Shown piece by piece: positions 8,151 to 15,094 of a DNA stretch of 64,000 nt (position 1 is the stretch's first letter; the number at the start of each line of letters is the position of its first letter). The stretch spans positions 44,903 to 108,902 of the forward strand of contig PFDP01000015.1 in NCBI GenBank assembly GCA_002772535.1, read 5' to 3'. The position numbers were made by a program, and so were the translations under genes. Source of the DNA: Candidatus Peregrinibacteria bacterium CG10_big_fil_rev_8_21_14_0_10_36_19 (GTDB taxonomy: Bacteria > Patescibacteriota > Gracilibacteria > UBA1369 > LOWO2-01-FULL-3). Under the pieces are notes generated by a model, which was not told the DNA's origin, did no database searches, and saw only the letters and a program-made list of their open reading frames with translations.

Positions 8151-10388
8151 ATGAGCAAAATATTAGAAAATTTAAATCCAGCACAACTTGAGGCAGTAAC
8201 ACATTACACTGGTCCACTTTTGGTTATTGCTGGTGCCGGATCTGGAAAAACACGAGCATTAACACATAGAATAGCTTATCTAATTGAAGAAAGGGGGGTG
8301 AGCCCTTGGAACATTTTGGCAGTTACTTTTACAAATAAAGCTGCTGCGGAAATGAAACATCGTTTAACTAAACTTTTATCAAGACAAGATGAGCTGGCTG
8401 TTTTGGAAGGTTTTGGAGATATTTTGGCGATGGGTGAGGTTGAAAAAATTGTTGATCAAAACTTACCAACGGTTGGAACTTTCCACTCAATTTGTGTACG
8501 CATTTTAAGGAAGCATATTCAGTACCTTGATTACGAAACTTCTTTTGCAATTTATGACACTGCCGACCAGCAAATTTTGGTTAAAAGAATAATGACCGAA
8601 ATGTTAATTGACCCAAAAAAAATAAATCCAAAAGCCGTGTTGGCACATATTTCTAATGCTAAAAATCAACTAATTGCACCCGATGATTATGCCCAATTCG
8701 CCAGTGATTATTTTAACGATAAAGTAGCAGAAATTTACCCTAGATATCAGAGAGCTCTCAAAAAAAGTAATGCTCTGGATTTTGATGATATCATTATGAA
8801 AACTGTGGAACTTTTTCAAACTTTTCCAAATATTCTCGAACTTTACCAAGAGAAATTTAAATTTATTTGTGTAGACGAGTATCAAGATACAAACCATGCT
8901 CAATACACTCTTATAAAAATGTTGGCCGATAAATATAAAAATCTTTGTGTGATTGGAGATGCTGATCAGAGTATTTATAGCTGGCGTGGAGCTACAATAC
9001 AAAACATCTTGGATTTTGAAAAAGATTATCCGGATTGTAAGGTTGCACTCTTGGAAGAAAATTATCGATCCACACAGATAATCCTAGATGCAGCGAATGC
9101 TATCATTGAAAAAAATGATAATAGAAAGGAAAAGAAACTTTGGACTCAAAAAGGTGAAGGAGAAAAACTAGTACAGTGGATTTGTGATAACGAAAGGCAT
9201 GAAGGACAAATGGTTGCACAAGAAATCGAGAGACTTTTAATAGGGAGCGAATATCCTATCTATAATGACTTTGTTGTTTTGTATAGAACAAACGCCCAAT
9301 CTCGTGTTATGGAAGAAGTTTTTTTAAGACATGGAATTCCATATAAAATAGTTGGTGGTATTAAATTTTACGAGCGTAAAGAAGTAAAAGATATATTGGC
9401 TTATTTAAGACTTATTCAAAATCCTTCCGATATTGTAAGTTTGCTGAGAATAATAAATGTTCCAAGTAGAAAAGTTGGTGCTAAAACACTTGAGTCATTA
9501 CAAAATTTTGCAGTACGAAATAATATTTCACTTTTTAATGCCATGCTTTTAGTGAATGAAAATCCTGATTTTTCACCAGCAAAAGCAGAACAAATAAATA
9601 AATTCGTTCACTTAATAAGAGATCTTCAAAAATTAAATGGGGAATGCTCAGCATCTGCGATGATTAAACATGTGCTTTCTGATACTGGTTATAAAACCAT
9701 GTTAAATGATGGAAGTGTGGAAGGTGAGGCAAGATTGGAAAATATTAAAGAACTTATTTCTGTTTCTCAAAAATATGACAAACTCGAAGCTGGAATGTCT
9801 TTAAATATTTTCCTGGAAGAAGTGAGTTTGATTTCTGATCTCGATAGTATGGATCAAACAGATAATGCGGTAACTCTTATGACGATTCATTCAGCAAAAG
9901 GACTAGAATTTCCTTATGTATTTTTGGTTGGACTAGAAGAAGGTATTTTCCCACATAGCAGAAGCTTATTAAATAGAGAAGAATTGGAAGAAGAAAGGCG
10001 TTTAATGTATGTAGCTATGACGCGAGCAATGGAAAAACTATATCTTCTTCATACACGCAGTCGTACGCTTTATGGCGAATCTAAAAGCAATGCGCCGTCA
10101 CAATTTTTGGCAGATCTAACTGATGATCATGTTGAAAGAAACTTTGGCGGAAATTCAACTCGTAAACACATATCTGTTGCTGAAATGGATAAAACTCCTA
10201 TCCCAATTGAGTTAGATAAAGGTGTTGATACTGATTTGTCTTCCGGTGATAGAGTGATGCATAACGCCTTTGGAGCAGGAATAGTTGTAAATATTACTGG
10301 AGGGGTTATTACAATTGCATTTGAAGATTCACGAGTTGGTGTAAAAAAATTAGCCCTATCGGTTGCTCCTCTTAAAAGAATTTCTTAG
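8151..10388 (+). CDS. pcrA: ATP-dependent DNA helicase PcrA/UvrD
   Basis: This superfamily 1A 3'-5' helicase acts in nucleotide excision repair, replication restart and removal of RecA. The 745-residue protein has motif I AGAGSGKTRALTHRIAYLI near residue 27, motif II VDEYQDTN near 240, motif III IGDADQSIYSWRGA near 265, motif IV near LEENYRS, motif V VTLMTIHSAKGLEFPYVFLVG near 575 and motif VI EERRLMYVAMTRA near 620. The tail after 690 (GDRVMHNAFGAGIVVNI) matches the PcrA C-terminal Tudor-like domain that contacts RNA polymerase. It is a full-length protein. Confidence 0.95.
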   Translation: MSKILENLNPAQLEAVTHYTGPLLVIAGAGSGKTRALTHRIAYLIEERGVSPWNILAVTFTNKAAAEMKHRLTKLLSRQDELAVLEGFGDILAMGEVEKIVDQNLPTVGTFHSICVRILRKHIQYLDYETSFAIYDTADQQILVKRIMTEMLIDPKKINPKAVLAHISNAKNQLIAPDDYAQFASDYFNDKVAEIYPRYQRALKKSNALDFDDIIMKTVELFQTFPNILELYQEKFKFICVDEYQDTNHAQYTLIKMLADKYKNLCVIGDADQSIYSWRGATIQNILDFEKDYPDCKVALLEENYRSTQIILDAANAIIEKNDNRKEKKLWTQKGEGEKLVQWICDNERHEGQMVAQEIERLLIGSEYPIYNDFVVLYRTNAQSRVMEEVFLRHGIPYKIVGGIKFYERKEVKDILAYLRLIQNPSDIVSLLRIINVPSRKVGAKTLESLQNFAVRNNISLFNAMLLVNENPDFSPAKAEQINKFVHLIRDLQKLNGECSASAMIKHVLSDTGYKTMLNDGSVEGEARLENIKELISVSQKYDKLEAGMSLNIFLEEVSLISDLDSMDQTDNAVTLMTIHSAKGLEFPYVFLVGLEEGIFPHSRSLLNREELEEERRLMYVAMTRAMEKLYLLHTRSRTLYGESKSNAPSQFLADLTDDHVERNFGGNSTRKHISVAEMDKTPIPIELDKGVDTDLSSGDRVMHNAFGAGIVVNITGGVITIAFEDSRVGVKKLALSVAPLKRIS

Positions 10389-10421
10389 ACTTTTCATTTC
10401 TTAATATATATACTCATCTCC

Positions 10422-11642
10422 ATGATAGAACAAAAACCTCATCCTTTTATTTTTGCTACTGTTATTGCTGCCGTAAGTTTTCTTTTTGGTTGGCAAGCAA
10501 CATCATTTGGCTATATTGAGCCAACTAAACTCTTTGCTTCTGATAGTGTTGTTGATACTCGTTTTCAGGAAAATATTGCAGATGCGGTAGATATGGATCT
10601 ATTTTGGCTTGTTTGGAAGGAGTTAGAGAAAAAGTATGTAAATTTAGAAGCAACAGATGAAAAAGGAAAAGTTTATGGTGCTGTTAAAGGATTGGTTGAT
10701 GCATATGGTGATCCATACACCGCATTTATGACACCAGATGAAAGTAAAAGCTTTAGTGAGAGTTTGGAGGGTACTCTTGAAGGAATTGGAGCTGAGCTTG
10801 TAGTAGAAGATCAAATGCTCACAATTGTTTCACCTTTGAGGGATAGTCCAGCTGAAAAAGCAGGACTACTTCCTGGTGATATCATTTACAAAATTGAAGA
10901 TGAAATTGCGAGTGATATGTCTTTGTTTGATGCCATTACAAAAATTAGAGGTGAAAAAGGCACAACTGTGAACCTTACAATAGTTCGTGAAGGAGTTGAA
11001 AAACCATTTGAGGTTTCAATTGTGCGTCAAAATATAAACATAGATAGTGTAACTTCTGAAAAACTTGATGGAGATATCGCATACCTTAGTGTTAACCAAT
11101 TTAATGACAAAACAAACGAGCAGTTCGGTGCCGCAATTTCTGAAATGTTATTGGATGAACCTAAAGGTTTGATAGTGGATTTAAGATACAACAGTGGCGG
11201 ATATCTTGATGTGGCTGTAGAAATTCTTTCTTACCTTTTAGATAAAGGTAAGGATGCTGTAATAATCAAAGAAAGAGGAAAAGAAGATACTATACTAAAA
11301 ACAAATGGTAACCCTAAGCTTTTAAATGTTCCTTTAGTAGTGCTTATAAATAAAGGCAGCGCATCTGCATCTGAGATTGTTGCTGGCGGAATCCAAGATT
11401 ATAAGCGTGGTGTTATTATGGGCACACAAAGTTTTGGAAAAGGAAGTGTACAGGAAGTGGAAAGTTTTTCTGATGGATCGAGTTTGCGTCTGACTATTGC
11501 CAAATGGTTTACGCCAAAAGGCCGCACTATTGATCATGTGGGTCTTGTGCCTGATATTATTGTTGAACAAAAAGAGTCTGATAAAAATAAAAAGGCTGAT
11601 ACTCAGAAAGAATATGCAGCCAATTATTTAAGAAAACTTTAA
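10422..11642 (+). CDS. ctpA: C-terminal processing protease, S41 family
   Basis: This periplasmic or cell-surface serine protease cuts proteins near their C-termini. The 406-residue product has an N-terminal membrane anchor (FIFATVIAAVSFLFGW), a PDZ domain near residues 110-195 (GIGAELVVEDQMLTIVSPL, then AGLLPGDIIYKI) and the peptidase core with LIVDLRYNSGGYLDVA near 250. Catalytic Ser is in GSASASEIVAGGIQDY near 310 and Lys in GTQSFGKGSVQ near 333. Its stop abuts, tail to tail, the stop of a small minus-strand gene. Confidence 0.94.
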   Translation: MIEQKPHPFIFATVIAAVSFLFGWQATSFGYIEPTKLFASDSVVDTRFQENIADAVDMDLFWLVWKELEKKYVNLEATDEKGKVYGAVKGLVDAYGDPYTAFMTPDESKSFSESLEGTLEGIGAELVVEDQMLTIVSPLRDSPAEKAGLLPGDIIYKIEDEIASDMSLFDAITKIRGEKGTTVNLTIVREGVEKPFEVSIVRQNINIDSVTSEKLDGDIAYLSVNQFNDKTNEQFGAAISEMLLDEPKGLIVDLRYNSGGYLDVAVEILSYLLDKGKDAVIIKERGKEDTILKTNGNPKLLNVPLVVLINKGSASASEIVAGGIQDYKRGVIMGTQSFGKGSVQEVESFSDGSSLRLTIAKWFTPKGRTIDHVGLVPDIIVEQKESDKNKKADTQKEYAANYLRKL

Positions 11643-11882
11643 TTACATTTCAAGGGCTTTGAGAGCTTTAGAGCCTGTTTCTTGAGCTTGTTCTTTAAGC
11701 TCAGCAAGTAATTCTGGGCTACCCATATCCCAATCCATTGGATTGTGTGATGGATGATTAGATCCTCCGTTGAATTGCGCTAAATGAGCATCACGCTCAA
11801 ACCATGGACTAGGTGCGGCAGTTGAACCTTCATTATATCTTGGCTGTGTACCCATTTTTCCTGGTAAATATCTTCTTGTCAT
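11643..11882 (-). CDS. Small hypothetical protein (79 aa)
   Basis: No family recognised. The product is polar, rich in Gly, Pro, Asn and His in its first two-thirds (MTRRYLPGKMGTQPRYNEG) and ends in a short helix-like tail (SPELLAELKEQAQETGSKA). It lacks a signal peptide and membrane segment. Its stop lies directly against the ctpA stop. The A/T-rich leader before the ATG resembles other genes here. A genuine small gene is more likely than a shadow because nothing overlaps it, but support is limited. Confidence 0.55.
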   Translation of the reverse strand: MTRRYLPGKMGTQPRYNEGSTAAPSPWFERDAHLAQFNGGSNHPSHNPMDWDMGSPELLAELKEQAQETGSKALKALEM

Positions 11883-11947
11883 GTTTTTAGGTTAAATTTG
11901 CCTGCGCATTATAAGTATTTTTCTAAAATTGTCAAATTTAATTATTG

Positions 11948-11972
11948 CAAAAAAATCACAACATATTGTGAT
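11948..11972 (-). terminator. Terminator of tRNA-Ser(GCT)
   Basis: On the minus strand, just after the tRNA: ATCACAA, a 4-nt loop, TTGTGAT, then seven T. The stem is perfect. Confidence 0.85.
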
Positions 11973-11977
11973 AATAC

Positions 11978-12069
11978 TGGCGGAGAGAGGGGGGTTCGAA
12001 CCCCCGCGCCGGCAAAACCGACCTACAGGATTAGCAATCCCGCCCCTTCAGCCACTTGGGTACCTCTCC
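11978..12069 (-). tRNA. tRNA-Ser (anticodon GCT)
   Basis: Type II tRNA of about 92 nt with a long variable arm. The acceptor GGAGAGG pairs with TCTCTCC, the discriminator is G, and CCA is encoded. The anticodon loop reads ATTGCTAAT, giving GCT, which reads AGC/AGU serine codons. The T-arm contains GGGTTCGAACCCC. A terminator follows. Confidence 0.97.
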
Positions 12070-12141
12070 GCGTTTAAATGCGTGAGTAAATATAGGGAAT
12101 TTTATTATTAAAGTCTAGTTTTGTTTTGATATTTTATTCGC

Positions 12142-12147
12142 TATAAT
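12142..12147 (+). promoter_or_regulatory. Minus-10 element implying leaderless lipoprotein mRNA
   Basis: TATAAT ends at 12147, seven bases before the ATG at 12154. The expected transcription start therefore coincides with the start codon. This supports the ATG at 12154 rather than the upstream TTG used in the ORF track. Confidence 0.6.
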
Positions 12148-12153
12148 TTGGAT

Positions 12154-12909
12154 ATGAAAAAAATAATTACTCTAATTTCAATTTTGGCATTGAGCGGCTG
12201 TATGTCTGCAGAAAATGAAGATTCTGTTTCTATAGATGTGCAACAAATTTTACTTTCAGGTGAAACGGTTTCCTTTGATTTTGCGTTGAGCAGAAATGAT
12301 TTGGGCTTGCAAACCCCTGTAAATGAAAGTGATGATGTTATTTACTCCGAAGATCTTCCTGAAGGCTTACAAGTTACAAATATGAGTTTAAATGGTGATT
12401 TTAGTGCTTGTAGCACAGGCTTTACTCCTTACAGATGCGATGCTGATGATTTAAGTGGAGAATATGAATTAGAAGCTATGTTTGCCGATGGTCATCAAAC
12501 TAGATTAAAAATAACACTAGATTTACCTGAAGGATTAGAGGCTCCAGCACTAGTGCAACCAGCTGAAAAACCAAAGAGTGGAGATAAATTGGCGATGGCA
12601 TTTACAGATGTTGGAGCGGATAAATATGAAGTTTCAATAAATCTTTGCGAGGAATATGGTAACGATGGAATTAACCCATGTTTAGAAGGAATTGAATATG
12701 TCCTAAAACGTGCTGATGATGGATCTTTAAGCATAGATGGCAACGCATATACTCCAACTGTTAGTATTACCGATGGAGTGGTTAATTTTAGCTCAGAATA
12801 CCCTCTAAATTACGCACTAGGTGTTGAATATAGAGTTAAGGCTGTTAGTACTGGAAAACGGGCTGGTGTAAAGAATTATATTGAGAATGAGGCTAGTTTG
12901 AGTTTTTAG
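12154..12909 (+). CDS. Putative lipoprotein of unknown function
   Basis: A 251-residue protein starting MKKIITLISILALSGC. The LSGC lipobox, with cysteine at residue 16, predicts lipid anchoring. The rest is acidic and beta-rich, with repeated Asp/Gly turns and two short cysteine pairs (CSTGFTPYRC near 90, CEEYGNDGINPC near 168), suggesting an exported fold with disulfides. A FnIII-like domain near the C-terminus is possible (DKYEVSINL, VEYRVKAVSTGK) but not certain. It stands between tRNA-Ser and the toxin-antitoxin pair. Confidence 0.75.
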   Translation: MKKIITLISILALSGCMSAENEDSVSIDVQQILLSGETVSFDFALSRNDLGLQTPVNESDDVIYSEDLPEGLQVTNMSLNGDFSACSTGFTPYRCDADDLSGEYELEAMFADGHQTRLKITLDLPEGLEAPALVQPAEKPKSGDKLAMAFTDVGADKYEVSINLCEEYGNDGINPCLEGIEYVLKRADDGSLSIDGNAYTPTVSITDGVVNFSSEYPLNYALGVEYRVKAVSTGKRAGVKNYIENEASLSF

Positions 12910-12949
12910 ACAGTTTTAAAACATAGGCATGGCAAAACGGTGGTATTTT

Positions 12950-12978
12950 TTGCAATTGAATTTTACATGTGATAAAAT
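12950..12978 (+). promoter_or_regulatory. Promoter and possible operator of the YefM/YoeB-like module
   Basis: TTGCAA, a 17-bp spacer and TAAAAT. The inverted repeat GTGATAAAATCAC (12969-12981) covers the -10 element. An operator here would fit the autorepression usual for this antitoxin family; that role is inference. Confidence 0.65.
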
Positions 12979-13010
12979 CACGTACATAAACTAGTACATA
13001 ATTTATTAAT

Positions 13011-13265
13011 ATGGTTACTATAACAACTACAGATGCCCGATCAAACCTCTTTAATATTGTAAAAAAGACAGCAAAAGGACATGTTCCAACAAAAATATCA
13101 TCCAAAGATGGAAATGTTGTAATGATTTCTGAAAATGATTATGAAAGCCTTCTTGAAACTGCGGAATTATTATCTATTTCAGGTTTGAAAGAATCTATTT
13201 CAAAATCTGATAAAGAGATAGAAAAAGGCGAAGTTTATAATTTTGAAGAAATTTTTAAAGATTAA
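13011..13265 (+). CDS. Antitoxin, Phd/YefM family
   Basis: An 84-residue antitoxin. The N-terminal DNA-binding part (MVTITTTDARSNLFNIVKK) and the segment VVMISENDYESLLETAELL match the Phd/YefM fold. The acidic C-terminal tail (SDKEIEKGEVYNFEEIFKD) would be the toxin-neutralising segment. It overlaps the toxin gene by one base (TAATG), the usual translational coupling for such pairs. A promoter with an overlapping inverted repeat lies upstream. Confidence 0.9.
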   Translation: MVTITTTDARSNLFNIVKKTAKGHVPTKISSKDGNVVMISENDYESLLETAELLSISGLKESISKSDKEIEKGEVYNFEEIFKD

Positions 13266-13522
13266 TGAAAAGATATAAAATTTATTTCACAAAACAGGCT
13301 AAAAAGGATATAGAAGCCCTTTCTCCAAAGTTAAAAGCAAAGCTTAAGGATGTTTTATTGGAAGTTGTGTGTGTAGATCCGTTTTGCGGAAAAAAACTTT
13401 TAGGTGAATTAAAGGGTAATTATTCTTACCGTTTGGATTTAAAAAATCGTATTGTCTATAGTGTGAAAAACAAAGAAAAAGTTATTTATATCAAAAGAGC
13501 AAAAACCCATTATGGGGATTGA
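13265..13522 (+). CDS. Toxin, RelE/YoeB-like
   Basis: An 85-residue basic protein of the RelE/ParE superfamily. The helical start (YFTKQAKKDIEALSPKLKAKLKD) is followed by the beta core GNYSYRLDLKNRIVYSVKN and the end IKRAKTHYGD. The C-terminal His-Tyr pair and the RIVYSV strand are closest to Txe/YoeB ribosome-dependent mRNA interferases. It partners the preceding YefM-like antitoxin. The gene ends with TGA, showing that UGA is a stop in this genome. Confidence 0.88.
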   Translation: MKRYKIYFTKQAKKDIEALSPKLKAKLKDVLLEVVCVDPFCGKKLLGELKGNYSYRLDLKNRIVYSVKNKEKVIYIKRAKTHYGD

Positions 13523-13568
13523 TTGTAGGTGGCGGAGAATAGTGAACTAAGATTTTTGCATTTTTTCA

Positions 13569-13664
13569 TTACCGTGTTTGGAGATTACGCCGTGGTAGCT
13601 CTTATGTACTTTCAGGCTTCTTCTTTCATGCAAAGCCTTGTTTGTAAAAGAACACTTTACGGTA
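13569..13664. ncRNA. Possible structured RNA element
   Basis: No gene is visible between the toxin and the next gene (13523-13803). Within it, TTACCGTGTT (13569-13578) can pair with the segment from AACAC to ACGGTA at 13651-13664, and an inner hairpin pairs AGGCTT (13614-13619) with AAGCCT (13633-13638). A strong terminator hairpin follows at once. It may be a small RNA or a structured 3' UTR of the toxin-antitoxin transcript. It matches no RNA family known to me. Prediction by eye only. Confidence 0.3.
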
Positions 13665-13689
13665 GCCCGCCCTGAGGCGGGTTACTTTT
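13662..13689 (+). terminator. Intrinsic terminator
   Basis: Stem of ten pairs, GTAGCCCGCC with GGCGGGTTAC (one G-T pair) around a CTGA loop, followed by TTTTC. It ends the toxin-antitoxin transcript or the possible small RNA. Confidence 0.75.
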
Positions 13690-13723
13690 CACCGCTTAAT
13701 TGATTACATCCAAAAAAAAATTT

Positions 13724-13755
13724 TGTAAAAAAAGACCCCGCCTTAAGGCGGGGTC
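13724..13755 (-). terminator. Intrinsic terminator of the hypothetical gene at 13804
   Basis: Perfect stem GACCCCGCC with GGCGGGGTC around TTAA. On the minus strand it is followed by seven T. It lies 49 nt after the stop of the minus-strand gene. Confidence 0.88.
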
Positions 13756-13803
13756 AAAGAGAAAATAAAAATTAAAGAAAGCTAAAGTTCAAAGACCAAG
13801 TCT

Positions 13804-14685
13804 TTAGCCCCTTAGCCAGAGCACCGCGCCACGAAAATCATCCCGAAAGTCCGCATCAGCGCTGTAGACGTTAGCGTTCCCACGATCAGGAGAGAAGTCC
13901 ACGACACGCACATCAGCGTCATCAGATACGTTGTCAGGGCATTCAAGCATTGCTTCTCGCCATGCGTTTCTATTTGGACTCGCTACATAATCCTCGCCAG
14001 TAACAGCCTCAGAAGCAGCTACAAGACCTCTTTTGTTGTAGTCTGGTGCATCCGCTGGAACATGATACCCAACAGCTTTTGCACATTGTTCTCCTTCTTC
14101 AAGTTGAGCCTCAGGATGAAATGCGAGCCTTAGTTCACCCTTTTTATTCACGATTGCATTCACAATTTCTGAACTCCTTTGACGGATAGCAAGTTCACCG
14201 TTTTCATATACTCCAACCAAACAAGCACCTTTGCCCTCTTGATCGCCTGTGAGCTTTGATAATTCTACAGCCTTTTTCAAGAGAGACGCTTCATTAGCCA
14301 GCAATCTTCCTTGAACGGCTTCCCATGATTGTCCAGCAGTTTTGTCTTGTTTTAATGCTGCTCGATATCCGTCTTTATCAGCATTTTCATCAATCTGTAC
14401 AATTCCACGAGCAAAATCTTCTCTCATTGCTTCAAGACAGGCTCTTTCTACGTCATTTAGTTTTTCTAAAGCCTCATTATTGGCTGGTGCTTGCGCAGTA
14501 TTCACGTCATTTGGAACTACCGATGCAGCCTCGCTATTGGCTTGAAATTGTGCTTGAAGTTCTGCTAAAACAGCGCGCAATACTTCTTCCCTTGGAGGGT
14601 CGCCATCTCTCACTTGAATGTTATTAATTTTTGCTCGGGCAATATCATCTACAGTAGCGCATTCTTGTTGTCGTCTATCTGACAT
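13804..14685 (-). CDS. Hypothetical protein (293 aa)
   Basis: No family recognised. The ORF track runs to 14883, but that start would cover tRNA-Ser(TGA). The internal ATG at 14685 (MSDRRQQECATVDD) is preferred and gives 293 residues. The product is acidic and soluble, with a helical Ala/Glu-rich first half (REEVLRAVLAELQAQFQAN) and a second half with beta segments (ACLVGVYENGELAIRQ, GELRLAFHPEAQ). G+C and alanine content are higher than in neighbouring genes. It has its own strong terminator. Confidence 0.65.
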   Translation of the reverse strand: MSDRRQQECATVDDIARAKINNIQVRDGDPPREEVLRAVLAELQAQFQANSEAASVVPNDVNTAQAPANNEALEKLNDVERACLEAMREDFARGIVQIDENADKDGYRAALKQDKTAGQSWEAVQGRLLANEASLLKKAVELSKLTGDQEGKGACLVGVYENGELAIRQRSSEIVNAIVNKKGELRLAFHPEAQLEEGEQCAKAVGYHVPADAPDYNKRGLVAASEAVTGEDYVASPNRNAWREAMLECPDNVSDDADVRVVDFSPDRGNANVYSADADFRDDFRGAVLWLRG

Positions 14686-14777
14686 GATTATGATGTTAAA
14701 TTCTAAGAGCTGATGATAGGTACATTTATGTGGATTGTCAACGTCATTACTTAATATTCGTTCTAACAAAAGAAAAC

Positions 14778-14804
14778 TGCACCCATGTAACTTTTTGGGG
14801 TACA
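14778..14804 (-). terminator. Terminator-like hairpin after tRNA-Ser(TGA)
   Basis: Minus strand: TGTACCC pairs with GGGTGCA (one G-T pair) and a pyrimidine run (GTTTTCTTTT) follows. Confidence 0.6.
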
Positions 14805-14809
14805 GATAA

Positions 14810-14897
14810 TGGCGGAGAGACAGGGATTCGAACCCTGGGTAGGTTGCCCTACAATAGTTTTCAAGACTATCGCCATCGACCACTCGGCCATCTCTCC
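14810..14897 (-). tRNA. tRNA-Ser (anticodon TGA)
   Basis: Type II tRNA of 88 nt with a long variable arm. The acceptor GGAGAGA pairs with TCTCTCC, the discriminator is G, and CCA is encoded. The anticodon loop TCTTGAAAA gives TGA, reading UCN serine codons. The T-arm contains GGGTTCGAATCCC. Confidence 0.97.
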
Positions 14898-14906
14898 TTA
14901 TTATAT

Positions 14907-14977
14907 TTTTGGCTCACTGCGCTCCAGAACACCTCTTGGTTGCAGAGGCGACTCTTCCGCTTGTTCGCACTCGCGCC
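14907..14977. repeat. GC-rich direct repeat, copy 1
   Basis: A 71-bp unit opening TTTTGGCTCACTGCGCTCCA and ending TTGTTCGCACTCGCGCC, repeated at 15013-15083. The ends are identical and the middle 20 bases differ. It lies between tRNA-Ser(TGA) and argS, is far richer in G+C than the flanks, and contains no credible gene. Confidence 0.85.
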
Positions 14978-15012
14978 GTGCGCTCGTAATTGCTTGCGAG
15001 CAGATTTGAACT

Positions 15013-15083
15013 TTTTGGCTCACTGCGCTCCAGAGCACCCCCTAAGTTCGGTGGCGACTCTTCCGCTTGTTCGCACTCGCGCC
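15013..15083. repeat. GC-rich direct repeat, copy 2
   Basis: Second 71-bp copy, 106 bp downstream of the first, ending 12 bp before the argS stop codon. On the minus strand it would lie in the argS 3' UTR. Confidence 0.85.
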
Positions 15084-15094
15084 CGAGTAATATA

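Noticed and set aside
11929-12111. Plus-strand ORF over tRNA-Ser(GCT)
   Set aside because: It is the antisense translation of the tRNA and its terminator.
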